Source of the DNA: Rhizobium alarense
Lineage (GTDB): Bacteria; Pseudomonadota; Alphaproteobacteria; Rhizobiales; Rhizobiaceae
Direction of reading: 5' to 3'
DNA length: 56,344 nt
NCBI RefSeq assembly: GCF_021555155.1
Contig: NZ_JAKGBU010000004.1
Coordinates: forward strand, 1 to 56,344
The stretch's first letter is position 1. Each line of letters begins with the position of its first letter. The notes beneath the pieces are model-generated. The model made no database searches and was not told where the DNA came from. It worked only from the letters and a program-made list of their open reading frames with translations. Both the position numbers and the translations under genes were made by a program. Positions 1-13,089 of this stretch are shown here, one piece after another.

Positions 1-1
1 C

Positions 2-79
2 TATATCTTCGGCGCAATCTGCCCGAAGCATGGGAAAGCCGCAGCTCTCGTCATGCCGTGGTGCGACACCGACGCCACA
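2..79 (+). pseudogene. IS630-family transposase fragment
   Basis: The window opens inside a reading frame whose peptide begins YIFGAICPKHGKAAALVMP and continues WCDTDAT. This is typical of the DDE core of IS630-family transposases, where a FGAICP..G..AALV.P segment is followed by an Asp-Thr-Asp/Glu pair. After about codon 26 the frame no longer resembles a transposase, and the opposite strand reads as a CBS-domain gene instead. The piece is therefore a truncated end of an insertion sequence joined to, or inserted in, the neighbouring gene. The exact joint lies near 60-80, where the two readings overlap. The upstream part of the element is outside the window. Confidence 0.6.
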
Positions 80-333
80 TCCTTGGTCATGCAGTCGCCA
101 ACGGTGGTCCCGGGCGACCGAATACAGTCCGTGAAGAAGCCGCGGTTGGCGTCTCAAGGGGCAATGCTCACCCGAATATTGAAGACGCGACAGTGTTCCG
201 CTGACTGCGCAGCACCATCGACAACCGGTACGCCGCGGGTGCGTTCGCGAAGCAACAGTTCTATGGCGGTTTCGACGCTGGTCTCGGGTGTGACACTGAA
301 CGGGTTGGCCGCCATCAAGTCCCTTGAAAGCAT
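68..333 (-). pseudogene. CBS-domain protein, frameshifted and truncated
   Basis: Read on the minus strand from an ATG at 333, with a GAGG-type ribosome site upstream, the peptide starts MLSRDLMAANPFSVTPETSV and continues ETAIELLLRERTRGVPVVDG, a clear first CBS motif. The frame then ends at a TGA at 154-156. Another frame carries on with a segment like the linker and second CBS repeat (RSPGTTVGDCMTKDVASVS) before it meets the transposase fragment. Intact relatives are usually 140-230 residues with two CBS repeats, often plus a BON domain, and bind adenosyl ligands. Here an indel near 150 and loss of the C-terminus make a functional product unlikely. Its place beside a low-oxygen energy operon fits the common location of such CBS genes. 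Confidence 0.6.
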
Positions 334-381
334 TTCCGTTCTTAGATCCTCGCGTTGACTGCATTGTCACAATCAGCGCCG

Positions 382-699
382 TCATTTGCTTCCCGAATGG
401 TTGGCAAACGCGATCTCGGACGCCCGAAGAGCTGCGCGCCAGTCGCGCACGTCCTGCGACGTCACTCGGACATGGCCGGTGGGATCCAAGCGCCCGCCGT
501 CATATTTGTCGCTGGCGATTTGGCTGAAGGAATCGATGTACTGTTGCAGCCTGAACTCATCGACGCGGGGCGGATCTGCAATGGATTCAAGGGCATGGCG
601 GGAAACGAACACGATTTCCTCGCCGGCCCCGGAGTCCATGAGCAACCGTCCGTCCTCGCCCGACGAGGTCAGAAAGCCCGATTTTAGTTTCAGCGGCAT
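382..699 (-). CDS. DUF1488-like small protein
   Basis: A 105-residue soluble protein with an excellent ribosome site, AAGGAGG six bases before the ATG. The central part, with VFVSRHALESIADPP followed by a helix-rich stretch and a VRVTSQDV end, resembles DUF1488, a family of about 85 residues of unknown function common in rhizobia; the match is by eye and moderate. No membrane segment or signal peptide is visible. An FNR/FixK-like inverted repeat lies 92-105 bases upstream of the start, a suitable distance for an activator, so expression is probably linked to oxygen status. The broken CBS gene follows downstream on the same strand. Confidence 0.55.
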   Translation of the reverse strand: MPLKLKSGFLTSSGEDGRLLMDSGAGEEIVFVSRHALESIADPPRVDEFRLQQYIDSFSQIASDKYDGGRLDPTGHVRVTSQDVRDWRAALRASEIAFANHSGSK

Positions 700-790
700 G
701 ACATCCTCCTTCCCTCACAAAACACAAGCTTGCTCCAAATAACCGTGCGGACAGCCGCATATGAGGGTGACACCATCTGGAAACGGCGCC

Positions 791-804
791 TTGACGTGGG
801 TCAA
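791..804. promoter_or_regulatory. FNR/FixK-type site TTGACGTGGGTCAA
   Basis: The 14-mer has perfect TTGAC/GTCAA arms around four bases and matches the FNR/FixK consensus TTGAY-N4-RTCAA. It lies between the divergent DUF1488-like gene (start 699) and the DUF2892/RND operon (start 1007). If centred 41 bases from a transcription start, it gives about a 57-base leader for the minus-strand gene, which makes that the likelier target. Confidence 0.6.
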
Positions 805-1006
805 CGCCGGACGACCGTTGTTGCGCTAGGAGTCAGGGCGCCTGAAACCAGCCAAGGAAGGCAGCCGAACCCCCGACATCTTGCGGAAGCAGGATCGAAC
901 AGGGCGCGCATGTGGATGGACGCTTGCTACCCTGGTCCGCACGGCGCTGCATTTGAAGACAGCAGGTCACTGTTTATCGCTCGACCACCAATACGGAGAT
1001 ATCTGC

Positions 1007-1207
1007 ATGACCCTCGATCGTTCGATCCTTGCCTTTGCCGGCTTCATGGTCCTCCTTTCCGTCGCCCTGACGGTCTGGGTGTCGCCCCATTTCGTCTGGC
1101 TGACGGTGTTCGTCGGCGCAAATCTTCTCCAGTCCGCCTTCACGGGATTTTGTCCGGCGGCGTTGATCCTGCGCAGGCTCGGTGTCAAATCCGGCGTCGC
1201 CTTCTGA
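1007..1207 (+). CDS. DUF2892 (YgaP-like) inner-membrane protein
   Basis: A 66-residue membrane protein with two hydrophobic helices, about residues 5-25 and 27-46, separated by a short turn containing Pro and His. The C-terminal GFCPAALILRRLGV is typical of DUF2892, the transmembrane module also found at the end of YgaP rhodaneses; the Cys-Pro is conserved in this family. GGAG precedes the ATG by about eight bases. A longer in-frame start upstream exists but adds unrelated sequence, so this start was chosen. The gene ends ten bases before the RND adaptor start, and its stop overlaps that gene's ribosome site, so it is probably the first gene of the efflux operon. Its own role is unknown. Confidence 0.75.
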   Translation: MTLDRSILAFAGFMVLLSVALTVWVSPHFVWLTVFVGANLLQSAFTGFCPAALILRRLGVKSGVAF

Positions 1208-1217
1208 GGACGACCTG

Positions 1218-2176
1218 ATGCGTCTGCTCCCTTCCATTCTCTTCGCCCTTGCGGCGTCGACGGTGCATGCCGGCACGCTGACGGTCGAAACCGTGCCGAT
1301 CACCGAGTGGAAGGCGGTTTACAGCCGGATTGAAGCGCGCGACCTGGTTCCGGCCCGCGCCCGCATCGGCGGCACGGTGACGGAACTGCTCGTCACCGAA
1401 GGAGACTATGTGCGTTCGGGCCAGAAGATCGCCGCCGTGCGCGACGACAAGCTCGCCTTCCAGGTGGCGGCGATCGACGCGCAACTCGCAGCGCTGCAGG
1501 CACAGCTCGATCGGGCGGAAACGGAGCTGGTGCGCGGTCAGGCACTGGTCCAGCGCGGCGTCGCCACGGCACAGCGTCTCGACCAGCTCAGAACCGATGT
1601 CGACGTCACGCGCAACCAGATCACCGCCACAGAGGCGCAAAGATCCGTGGTACTCCAGCAGCAGGTCGAAGGAGATGTGCTGGCACCGCTCGCGGGCCGC
1701 GTCCTGACGACGCCCGTCACGCGCGGCGGCGTGGTCATGGGGGGTGACGCAGTGGCGACGATCGGCGGCGGGGGGTTCTATCTTCGTCTTGCCGTTCCGG
1801 AGCGCCATGCAGGCGCTCTCAAGCAAGGCGCGCAGATACGCATCACCACCGATGCCGGCGAGGTTGCCGGACGTCTTGCGAAACTCTATCCGCAGATCGA
1901 GAACGGCAGGGTCATCGCCGATGTCGAGGCGGGTGCCCTCGACACCGACTTCGTCGATGCGCGCGTGCTTGTCCAACTCCCGATCGGCGAGCGGCAGGCC
2001 ATCCTGATTCCCGCCGCTGCCGTCGAAAAGCGCTACGGCATAGATTTCGTGCGGGCGGGCTCCGTTGAGGAACTGAACGAGCGTGCAGTTGTCATAGGCA
2101 TGCGCATTGAAAGGGACGGTGTCCTGTTCGCCGAAGTGATTTCCGGCCTTGCGCCGGGCGAGATGGTAGACGTCCC

Positions 2177-2180
<4 letters not shown>
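1218..2180 (+). CDS. RND efflux periplasmic adaptor (membrane fusion protein)
   Basis: A 320-residue adaptor that would bridge the inner-membrane pump and an outer-membrane channel. A Sec signal, MRLLPSILFALAASTVHA, ends near residue 18. A biotinyl-lipoyl-like half domain follows (GGTVTELLVTEGDYVRSGQK, about 50-70), then a coiled-coil hairpin of roughly residues 80-150, the second lipoyl half (APLAGRVLTTPVTRGG), and a beta-barrel domain. At 320 residues it is shorter than AcrA (about 380-400), as many alphaproteobacterial adaptors are. The start was chosen because it gives a clean signal peptide and a GAGGA site. The stop overlaps the pump start by four bases (ATGA), so the two are translationally coupled. 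No outer-membrane factor lies next to them. The exported substrate cannot be told. Confidence 0.85.
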
Positions 2181-5404
<3,224 letters not shown>

Positions 5405-5659
5405 GGATCCGACGGGACGCGACCGGGTCATGTCGGGGCGTAAATTCCGGTGGCGCTGCCTGCGATGCCGTTCGGCGCCGTTGCCGCCGTCACCTGCGTG
5501 CGCCGCATGACGCATTCGCATCCGGGAGACATCGGCGGACCGATCGATGTCGTCGTGCCGCTTGACGCTGCCGTGGCCGGCACCATTGGCACGGCCATCC
5601 TCGTCTACACGAGACAATCGCTGCTGCGCCGACTGCGAGGCAAGCCGGCCCGTTTGATG

Positions 5660-8338
5660 TCACCGGCGCGCGCGCCTCAGGCACCACTTGTCAAGTTCGG
5701 TGACGGCCAGGATCGACGATGCCGCAAGCAGCATCAACGCCCATTCGGCCGTCGAGATCGGCGCGATTTCCAGTGTGTCGCGGAACCATGGCACGTACAT
5801 CGCCGCGATATGCAGCGCCTGCGTTGCCATGATCGCGACGAGAAGCAGCGGATTTCCGAAGAAGGGCAGCGAGAAGAGTGAGCGGCGCTCCGAACGGCTC
5901 GTCAGTGTCTGCACGTTCTCGAACATCACAAAGAGCAGCAATAGCATGTTGCGTGCCGCATCCACCGCGTAGCCGAGCCGCAGCAGCCCGTAGAAGACGG
6001 CAAAGCCACCACCACCGATAACGAGCGTCGAGACGAGGATGCGCCGGAGCATGATCCGGTCGAAGATCGGCTCCTTCGGGTTGCGGGGAGGGCGGGAGAG
6101 TTCGTCGCCTTCCGGCGCCTCGGCGGCAAGCGCCACGTCCTGGATGCCGTTGGTCACGAGGTTGAGCCAAAGGAGCTGCACCGGGAGAAGCGGCATCGGA
6201 AGTCCGAGCGGAATTGCGAGCAGGAAAAGAAACAGTTCCGCTGAACCGGTTGCCACCAGCATCAGGATGACCTTGCGGATATTGCCGTAGGCCGCACGGC
6301 CTTCACTGATGCCGGTGACGATCGAGGCGAAGTTGTCGTCGGTGACGACGATGTCGGCGCTTTCCTTGGCGACATCCGTGCCCTTGCGCCCCATGGCCAC
6401 ACCGACATGGGCATGTTTCAAGGCAGGCGAGTCGTTCACCCCATCGCCGGTGACCGCGACGAAATGGCCGTTGCGGGCGAGTGACAGGACGATCGCCAGC
6501 TTCTGCGATGGGGCGACACGGGCAAAAATTCGGGTGGTGCGTGTCAATACGTCGAGCACATGCTCCCCGGCCTCCTCGGCAGCCAGAACCTTCGCACCCG
6601 TCGTGACCTGATCGGGCTGGAACACAAGGCCTGCTTCGGCCGCAACGGCCGCCGCGGTATGCGGGTCGTCGCCTGTCACCATGGCGACCTCAATGCCGGC
6701 CACCTGGCAGGCGCGGATCGCCGTCGGCACCTCCGGCCGGACCGGGTCCTTCATGCCGGCGATGCCGAGAAAAACGAGATCGACAAGATGATGATGGCCG
6801 AAGACTTCGTCCTTGGCGCTGGAGATCGTGCCTTCCGCAAAGCCGAGCACGCGCAGCCCGCGTCCTGCCATCTCCTCCTGTTGCCGAAGCAAAGCCGTGC
6901 GATCAATTGCAACCGGACCGTTGCCGGCATCCATGCGGTCCGCCATGTCGATCAGCACTTCGGCCGATCCCTTGACAAAGATGCGCGCCGTGTCGCCGCG
7001 CCGGTGAAACGAAGCGGCATATTTCAGGTCCGGCTCATAGGGAATGCGTGTCACCAGGGGATAGGCCGACCAGAGTTCTTCTCGTGCGAGGCCACCCTTT
7101 TGCGCGGCGGCAAGCAGTGCGACATCGACGGTATCACCGAGACCTCGCCAGCCGTCTTCGTCACGCAACAGAGCCCCTTCATTCGGAAGAACGGCTGCCT
7201 TCAGCAGCTTTGCGGCGCGCCGGCTCGCGTCAGCCGGGCACAATCCGTCGCCGCGAATGCTGCATGTGTCGAGATCGGCACCCGCGTCGATCACGAGGTC
7301 TGTTCCGTCCGGCAGGCGGATGTCGGTCACGGACAACTCGTTGAGGGTCAGCGTGCCCGTCTTGTCCGTTGCGATCATCGTGCAGGAGCCGAGCGATTCG
7401 ACGGCCGCCATGCGCCGCACGATGACATTTCTTCTTGCCATGCGCCGCATGCTGATCGCCAGGGCCACGGAAATGGCAATCGGCAGGCCTTCCGGTATGG
7501 CGCTCACCGCAAGACCGACCGCCATCAGGAAGAGTTCGTTCCAGGCCAGACCGCGAAGCAGGCCGACGGCGATCAGAACCAGCGATACAAGGCCGACTGT
7601 CCAGGCGATCAGGTTGGAGAAGCGCGCGAGCCGGATCATCAGTGGAGGCCGCGAGAGCGAGGCCTTGCCGATCTCGGAAGCGATCTTCCCGAGTTCGGTT
7701 GCAACCCCTGTCGCCACGACAAGCCCCCGACCCCTGCCGCGCGTCACCAGCGTTCCCGCGAAGGCGCGGGCATCGGGACCATCTGTGTCCGGGCGCAAGG
7801 CGCCACCCGCCTTGCGAACCGGCACGGACTCCCCTGTCAAAAGAGACTCGTCGCAAAGCAGATTGCTGGTTTCGCTGAGCTTCAGATCGGCCGGAACCTT
7901 TGCGCCCGCCTCCAGCAGGACGAGGTCGCCGGGAACCAGCAGCCGTGCCTCGATCTCGTGGACCTCGCCCTGACGAATAACCGTCGCCATCGTTTGTTCA
8001 AGGTCCCGAAGAGAAGCGGCGGCGCGTGAGGCCGAATGTTCCTGGATCGCGCCGACAATGCCGTTGGCGAGCAGGACAACACCGATGAAGACAGCATCCT
8101 CGACGTCGCTGACGAACAGCGAAACCGCCGCGGCCAGCAGCAGGATATAGATCAAGGGGCTGCTGAACTGCCGAATGAAGGTGACGACGAGCGACGGCGC
8201 TGATGGTGCCGGCAGCACATTCTCTCCGTATTCGTCGAGAAGGGCGCTCGCCTGCGCGTGGCCAAGCCCCAGTCGGGGCTCAGCGCCATCGGCTGTGTAC
8301 CGAAGGGCAGGAGCCGCAGCCCGCATCATGGCTTCCAT
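5660..8338 (-). CDS. P-type cation-transporting ATPase (P2-like)
   Basis: An 892-residue ion pump with an N-terminal cation-ATPase domain, an actuator domain with the TGE loop ([11 protein letters not shown]), the PEGLP motif in TM4 ([16 protein letters not shown]), the phosphorylation site DKTGTLT at D325, the TGD and [13 protein letters not shown] hinge motifs, and a C-terminal six-helix domain. This is the Ca2+/monovalent-cation class; there are no heavy-metal CxxC or CPC motifs. The ion is not known. The gene overlaps the end of the phosphoketolase: an ATG at 8329 forms an ATGA overlap with its stop, and the 8338 start adds three residues. It is the last gene of an operon that makes acetyl phosphate and ATP. 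Similar pairings occur in rhizobial low-oxygen regulons. Confidence 0.88.
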   Translation of the reverse strand: MEAMMRAAAPALRYTADGAEPRLGLGHAQASALLDEYGENVLPAPSAPSLVVTFIRQFSSPLIYILLLAAAVSLFVSDVEDAVFIGVVLLANGIVGAIQEHSASRAAASLRDLEQTMATVIRQGEVHEIEARLLVPGDLVLLEAGAKVPADLKLSETSNLLCDESLLTGESVPVRKAGGALRPDTDGPDARAFAGTLVTRGRGRGLVVATGVATELGKIASEIGKASLSRPPLMIRLARFSNLIAWTVGLVSLVLIAVGLLRGLAWNELFLMAVGLAVSAIPEGLPIAISVALAISMRRMARRNVIVRRMAAVESLGSCTMIATDKTGTLTLNELSVTDIRLPDGTDLVIDAGADLDTCSIRGDGLCPADASRRAAKLLKAAVLPNEGALLRDEDGWRGLGDTVDVALLAAAQKGGLAREELWSAYPLVTRIPYEPDLKYAASFHRRGDTARIFVKGSAEVLIDMADRMDAGNGPVAIDRTALLRQQEEMAGRGLRVLGFAEGTISSAKDEVFGHHHLVDLVFLGIAGMKDPVRPEVPTAIRACQVAGIEVAMVTGDDPHTAAAVAAEAGLVFQPDQVTTGAKVLAAEEAGEHVLDVLTRTTRIFARVAPSQKLAIVLSLARNGHFVAVTGDGVNDSPALKHAHVGVAMGRKGTDVAKESADIVVTDDNFASIVTGISEGRAAYGNIRKVILMLVATGSAELFLFLLAIPLGLPMPLLPVQLLWLNLVTNGIQDVALAAEAPEGDELSRPPRNPKEPIFDRIMLRRILVSTLVIGGGGFAVFYGLLRLGYAVDAARNMLLLLFVMFENVQTLTSRSERRSLFSLPFFGNPLLLVAIMATQALHIAAMYVPWFRDTLEIAPISTAEWALMLLAASSILAVTELDKWCLRRARR

Positions 8339-10716
8339 CTCCAGGTCCGGATTTCCGGCATGTCCTCCCCGTATTCCCGCACGTACTGATGGTGCGCTTC
8401 AAGCTTCGCCTTGAGGGCACTGACGACGTCCCCGGCCATTTCGTTCAGACCCGGAACGCGCTCGATCGCGTCGATGGCGAGATGATAGCGGTCAAGCCCG
8501 TTCAGCACCGTCATGTCGAAGGGTGTGGTGGTCGTTCCTTCCTCGATGAAGCCGCGCACATGAATGTTGCGGTGGTTGGTCCGCTTGTAGGTCATCCGAT
8601 GAATGAGGTAGGGATAGCCGTGGTAGGCGAAAATCACCGGCCGGTCGGTCGTGAAGAGACGGTCGAATTCGGCGTCCGGCATGCCATGCGGATGATGCTC
8701 GGGGGATTGCAGCATCATCAGGTCGACGACGTTTACCGCGCGGATCCTCAGAGCCGGCAAGGCGGCGCGCAACAGCATAACGGCGGCAAGCGTCTCCATC
8801 GCCGGCACGTCGCCGGCGCAGGCCATCACCACGTCCGGGGCGCTTGCACCGTCTTCGTTGCCGGCCCAGTCCCAGATGCCGATACCGGCCGTGCAATGGA
8901 TCTTCGCCTCCTCCATCGTCAGCCATTGCGGTTCCGGCTGCTTGCCGGCAACGATGACGTTGATCCGGTTCCAGGTCTTCAGGCAATGGTCGCCGATGCA
9001 CAGCAGCGTATTCGCGTCGGGCGGCAGATAGATGCGCACGACGTCCGCCGTCTTGTTTGCCACCAGGTCGACGAAGCCGGGATCCTGGTGGGAAAAGCCG
9101 TTGTGGTCCTGCCGCCAGACATGCGATGTCAACAGGTAGTTCAGCGACGAGACGGGCCTGCGCCATTCCAGTTCGCGCGAAACCTTCAGCCATTTGGCAT
9201 GCTGGTTGAACATCGAGTCGACGATGTGGATGAAGGCTTCGTAGCAGGAGAAGAACCCGTGCCGGCCGGAAAGCAGATAGCCTTCGAGCCACCCCTGGCA
9301 AAGATGTTCGGAAAGCACCTCCATGACGCGCCCGTCTCGTGACAGGTGAACGTCGTAGGGCTCGATCCTTTCCATCCAGACCCTGTCGGTCGCCTCGAAG
9401 ACCGCGCCGAGCCGGTTCGATTCCGTTTCGTCCGGGCCGAAAATGCGGAAATTCGTATTCGCCTCGTTGAGCTTCAGGGTGTCGCGCAGATATTGGCCAA
9501 GTACGGCTGTCGTCTGTACCATCGAAGCGCCACGCTCGGAGACGTCCACCGCGTAGTCCGCAATATCGGGAACGATCAATTCCCGCCGGAGCAATCCGCC
9601 ATTCGCATGCGGATTGGCACCCATGCGGCGGTCGCCGGCGGGTGCAAGGTCTTGAAGATCTTTCCTGAGTCGACCATCAGCATCAAACAGGTCTTCCGGA
9701 TCGTAACTGCGCATCCAGTCTTCGAGGATCGTCCGGTGGCCGTCGTTCTCCCGGCAGTTGGCGACCGGCACCTGGTGTGACCGCCAGAAATCCTCGACCT
9801 TCTTTCCATCCACTTCCTTCGGGCCGGTCCAGCCTTTCGGGCTGCGCAGCACGATCATCGGCCAGCGGGGGCAACTGTCAGCGGCCAATCCTCCCCGCGC
9901 CTCGTCCTGGATCATCCGGATCCGGTCGAAGATCACGTCGAGCGTCGAGGCCATCTGCCGGTGCATGTCGTCCGGTTCATGGCCCTCGACGAAGAAGGTC
10001 TCGTAGCCGTAGCCGCGGAAGAGATGATCGAGATCACTGTCGTCCATACGGGCAAGCAGCGTCGGATTGGCGATCTTGTAGCCGTTCAGATGCAGGATCG
10101 GCAGGACGGCACCGTCGCGGGCCGGGTTGAGGAACTTGCTGGAGTGCCAGCTTGCAGCCAGCGGGCCGGTCTCCGCTTCGCCGTCGCCGACGACGCACGC
10201 GACGACAAGGTCCGGATTGTCGAAGGCCGCGCCGAAAGCATGCACCAGCGCATAGCCGAGTTCGCCACCCTCATGGATGGAACCCGGCGTTTCGGGTGCG
10301 GCGTGGCTCGGAATGCCGCCGGGGAACGAGAACTGGCGAAACAGCTTGCGCATGCCGTCCACATCCTGCGGGATGTCGGGGTAGATTTCGCTGTAGCTGC
10401 CTTCAAGATAAGTGTTGGCGACCATGCCCGGCCCGCCATGGCCGGGTCCGCAGATATAGATCATGTTCACGTCGCGGTCGCGGATGATGCGGTTCAGGTG
10501 GGCGTAGATGAAGTTGAGTCCAGGCGTCGTCCCCCAGTGACCGAGCAGACGCGGCTTGACGTGTTCGGCCTTCAGCGGCGCGCGAAGAAGCGGATTGTCG
10601 AGAAGATAGATCTGACCGACGGACAGGTAATTGGCGGCCCGCCAATAGCGATCCAGTTGCTTCAGATCCTGCGCATCGATCCCGGAGGCTGCGGATGACG
10701 AAAGGTCTCGTGGCAT
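8326..10716 (-). CDS. xfp: phosphoketolase (xylulose 5-P / fructose 6-P)
   Basis: A 796-residue thiamine-diphosphate enzyme that splits xylulose 5-phosphate, and often fructose 6-phosphate, with inorganic phosphate to give acetyl phosphate plus glyceraldehyde 3-phosphate (or erythrose 4-phosphate). Both family signatures are present: [20 protein letters not shown] and the ThDP-binding [14 protein letters not shown]. Length matches the family (about 790-800). The start at MPRDLSSS was chosen because GGAGAG precedes it; a Met twelve bases upstream (10728) and a longer extension to 10833 lack a better site. It lies between acetate kinase and the P-type ATPase on the same strand, so its product can feed ATP formation directly. 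Confidence 0.92.
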   Translation of the reverse strand: MPRDLSSSAASGIDAQDLKQLDRYWRAANYLSVGQIYLLDNPLLRAPLKAEHVKPRLLGHWGTTPGLNFIYAHLNRIIRDRDVNMIYICGPGHGGPGMVANTYLEGSYSEIYPDIPQDVDGMRKLFRQFSFPGGIPSHAAPETPGSIHEGGELGYALVHAFGAAFDNPDLVVACVVGDGEAETGPLAASWHSSKFLNPARDGAVLPILHLNGYKIANPTLLARMDDSDLDHLFRGYGYETFFVEGHEPDDMHRQMASTLDVIFDRIRMIQDEARGGLAADSCPRWPMIVLRSPKGWTGPKEVDGKKVEDFWRSHQVPVANCRENDGHRTILEDWMRSYDPEDLFDADGRLRKDLQDLAPAGDRRMGANPHANGGLLRRELIVPDIADYAVDVSERGASMVQTTAVLGQYLRDTLKLNEANTNFRIFGPDETESNRLGAVFEATDRVWMERIEPYDVHLSRDGRVMEVLSEHLCQGWLEGYLLSGRHGFFSCYEAFIHIVDSMFNQHAKWLKVSRELEWRRPVSSLNYLLTSHVWRQDHNGFSHQDPGFVDLVANKTADVVRIYLPPDANTLLCIGDHCLKTWNRINVIVAGKQPEPQWLTMEEAKIHCTAGIGIWDWAGNEDGASAPDVVMACAGDVPAMETLAAVMLLRAALPALRIRAVNVVDLMMLQSPEHHPHGMPDAEFDRLFTTDRPVIFAYHGYPYLIHRMTYKRTNHRNIHVRGFIEEGTTTTPFDMTVLNGLDRYHLAIDAIERVPGLNEMAGDVVSALKAKLEAHHQYVREYGEDMPEIRTWRWKP

Positions 10717-10796
10717 CGGTCTCTCCATGCTTCGTTGAGGGTGCACTCTATCGCCAAAACCAAGCCTGTTCTTGCGGTCGATCAAGAACGGATCGG

Positions 10797-11979
10797 TCAC
10801 CGTGTTGCCGTGTTTCTGGCCAGGCTGAAACACTCTTCGGCAATGACCTGTTCCTCGTCCGTGGCAATGACATGGGCGACGACGCGGCTCGCCGGTGTAC
10901 TGATCCTGAAGGCATTGGCCTCATTGGGCTGCGGGTCGAGTTCGACGCCCAGCCAGCGCAGCCGGTCGACGACGCGTTGGCGGATTTCCGGCTGGTTCTC
11001 GCCGATGCCGGCCGTGAACACAATGGCGTCGAGCCCCTGGAGGGTGCAGGCCAGCCGGCCGATTTCGCCGGCAATGCGAAGCGTGAAAAGATCGATCGCG
11101 TCTCGCGCGGCCGTCGGCCAGAAGTTGCCGCACATCGCCGCTCACGCCCGAAACGCCGAGAAGGCCGGAGCGGTGATAGAGCATGTCCTCGACCTCCCCG
11201 ACCGTCCTGCCGAGCGGGCCGAGGAGATGAAGGACGGCGCCCGGATCAAGCCAGCCGGGGCGTGTCGCCATGGGAATGCCGTCGAGCGTGGAAAATCCCA
11301 TGCTCGTATCGCGGCTCAGTCCGTTCTCCGTTGCACAGAGACTGGCGCCGCTGCCGAGATGGGCGATGACCACCTTGCCGCGGGCGATCTGAGGCTCCCT
11401 CTCGGCGAGGACGCCGGCCACATGACGGTAGGAGAGGCCATGGAAGCCGTAGCGCTTGACGCCGCGGTCGTGAAGGTCGCGGGGGATGGCGAGGCGACGG
11501 ACGAGGTCGGGTACGGTCGCGTGGAATGTCGTGTCGAAGGACGCGGTCTGGTAAAGGTCAGGCTTCAGATGGCGAACGGCGCGCAGAAGCCGCAGCGCCT
11601 GCGGCTGGTGGAGCGGCGCGAGTTCGACCAGGGCTTCGATCTTGTCGAGGGATCCCGCGTTGAGCGCGACCGGACCTTGGAAGACATCGCCGCCGTGGAC
11701 GATGCGATGACCCGCCGCTATCAGCGAATGCAGATCGAAATAACGGCTCAGCCTGTCCAGAATTTCGCCCATCAGGCTATCGAGATCGTCGCTGTTCCCG
11801 CGCTCGAGTGGCAACACAAACGAATCCGTCTGCGCCTGGAGGTGAAGCTTCAGCGGTCGCGCTACGAGATCGACCGTCGCCTTGCCGATGCGTGACGGCC
11901 TGCCCTGTTCGATCGTGAACAGGCCGATCTTGATCGTGGACGATCCGGCATTGAACGTCAGGAACTGTGTCTGCGTCAC
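10797..11979 (-). pseudogene. ackA: acetate kinase, single-base frameshift
   Basis: Acetate kinase interconverts acetyl phosphate + ADP and acetate + ATP. From a GTG at 11979 (GGAGGA five bases before it, GTGA overlap with the upstream gene) the frame gives NAGSSTIKIG, HRIVHGGD, RYGFHGLSYRHV, HLGSGASLCA and DTSMGFSTLDG, all family motifs. Near 11100-11115 the match jumps to another frame (ARDAIDLFTLRIAGEI, then FTAGIGENQPEIR), which runs to the stop at 10797. The total span of 1183 bases is one base too many for a single frame, so either one base was gained or the read has an error. With the shift corrected the protein would be about 394 residues, the normal length. All other parts look intact, so a sequencing error or a recent mutation is likely. 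Confidence 0.75.
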
Positions 11980-12920
11980 GCGCTTCCTCCAGTCTCCTTT
12001 CTGCCGGCGGCCACGAGCTTTGCCAGGACAGCGGAAGCGGTACGCACCCTGGCAGAATCGGCCCGGCTCGTCAGGATGATGGGCACGCGGGCGCCGAGGA
12101 CGAGACCGGCCGCGTCCGCCCCGGCAAAGTAGATGAGCTGTTTGGCGAGAATATTGCCGGCCTCGATATCCGGTACGAGGAGGATGTCGGCGTAGCCCGC
12201 GACCGGGGATGCGATGCACTTGGCCCTTTTGGCTTCGACGTTGATCGCATTGTCGAAGGCAAGCGGGCCATCGACGAGTGCGTCTGTGATCTGCCCGCGC
12301 GCACTCATCACCGTCAGTGCCGCGGCGTCGAGCGTCGCCTGCATCCGGCTGTTGACAGTCTCGACGGCGGCGAGCACGGCGACCTTGGGCGTTTCGATGC
12401 CAAGAAGACGCAGGAAATCGACGGCATTCTGGCAGATGTCCCGCTTCTGATCGAGATCCGGCTTTATGTTGATCACCGCATCGGTGATGGCGAGAAGCCG
12501 GTCGTAGGCCGGAACGTCCATCAAATAGACATGGCTCATTCGCCTTTCCGTCTTCAGCCGCGAGTTTGGTCCGACGACCGCCGACAATAGCTCGTCGCTG
12601 TGAAGGCTGCCTTTCATAAGCGCCCCGACACTGCCGGTCGAGGCGAGTTCGGTGGCGCGGTCGGCCGCGGCATGGCTGTGCTCGACCGGCTCGATGGTCA
12701 TTCCGGCCAGAGAAATGCCGGCGGCTTCCGCAACGGCACGGATCTTGTGTCGGGGTCCGACAAGCACCGGGTCGAGCACGCCCTGAGCCTTGAGATCGAC
12801 GGCTGAACGGAGCGTTTCGGGCGAACAAGGATGGACAACGGCTGTCTTGAGCGGTGGAAGAGTTGCCGCCTGCCGGATGAGAGCGTCGTAGCGGCCGTGG
12901 TGGATCGGCATGTCGTTCAT
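11976..12920 (-). CDS. pta: phosphate acetyl/butyryltransferase
   Basis: A 314-residue enzyme of the PTA/PTB family, which moves an acyl group between CoA and phosphate (acetyl-CoA + Pi to acetyl phosphate + CoA). Visible family segments include VHPCSPETLRSAV near the start, LMKGSLHSDELLSAV, LLVPDIEAGNILAKQLIYF and GARVPIILTSRADS. It is the short, single-domain form and lacks the DRTGG and BioD-like N-terminal domains of long Pta proteins; it also resembles the C-terminal half of enoyl-CoA hydratase/Pta fusions. Other Met starts exist at 13019 and 12911; 12920 gives the usual family beginning. It is the first gene of the operon with acetate kinase and phosphoketolase, and an FNR/FixK-like site sits about 100 bases upstream. 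Confidence 0.85.
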   Translation of the reverse strand: MNDMPIHHGRYDALIRQAATLPPLKTAVVHPCSPETLRSAVDLKAQGVLDPVLVGPRHKIRAVAEAAGISLAGMTIEPVEHSHAAADRATELASTGSVGALMKGSLHSDELLSAVVGPNSRLKTERRMSHVYLMDVPAYDRLLAITDAVINIKPDLDQKRDICQNAVDFLRLLGIETPKVAVLAAVETVNSRMQATLDAAALTVMSARGQITDALVDGPLAFDNAINVEAKRAKCIASPVAGYADILLVPDIEAGNILAKQLIYFAGADAAGLVLGARVPIILTSRADSARVRTASAVLAKLVAAGRKETGGSA

Positions 12921-13012
12921 GGAACCGTGCCTTTGATCAACTTGTTTTAGGACTGGATACGCGGAACCTGGCCGCCACGTGCCGTTCTTGCGCGCCGCCG
13001 AGGGGTTTGTCT

Positions 13013-13026
13013 TTGACACAGCGCAA
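13013..13026. promoter_or_regulatory. FNR/FixK-like site TTGCGCTGTGTCAA
   Basis: Read on the minus strand the 14-mer fits the FixK2-type pattern TTG(A/C)-N6-(T/G)CAA. It lies between the divergent pta operon (start 12920) and the kinase fusion gene (start 13090). A class II position would give a leader of about 58 bases for pta or 29 for the kinase gene. One arm departs from the stricter FNR consensus, so this call is weaker than the site at 791. Confidence 0.5.
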
Positions 13027-13089
13027 GGCCGCCGGACGCCTGACCGCTGACACTACGGCAACGACGGATGGCGCCGGGAGGCTTCTTCG

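Noticed and set aside
730-1218. 162-codon plus-strand frame across the FNR site
   Set aside because: Overlaps the DUF2892 gene in another frame, lacks a ribosome site and has no protein-like pattern.
5450-5881. 143-codon plus-strand frame after the RND pump
   Set aside because: Its second half is the mirror of the P-type ATPase gene. The first 70 codons have one hydrophobic patch but no ribosome site or family match.
10921-12828. A 635-codon continuous minus-strand frame spanning pta and acetate kinase
   Set aside because: Only its 3' half (acetate kinase) has family motifs; the first half is the wrong frame of the phosphate acyltransferase gene, so it is not a fusion.
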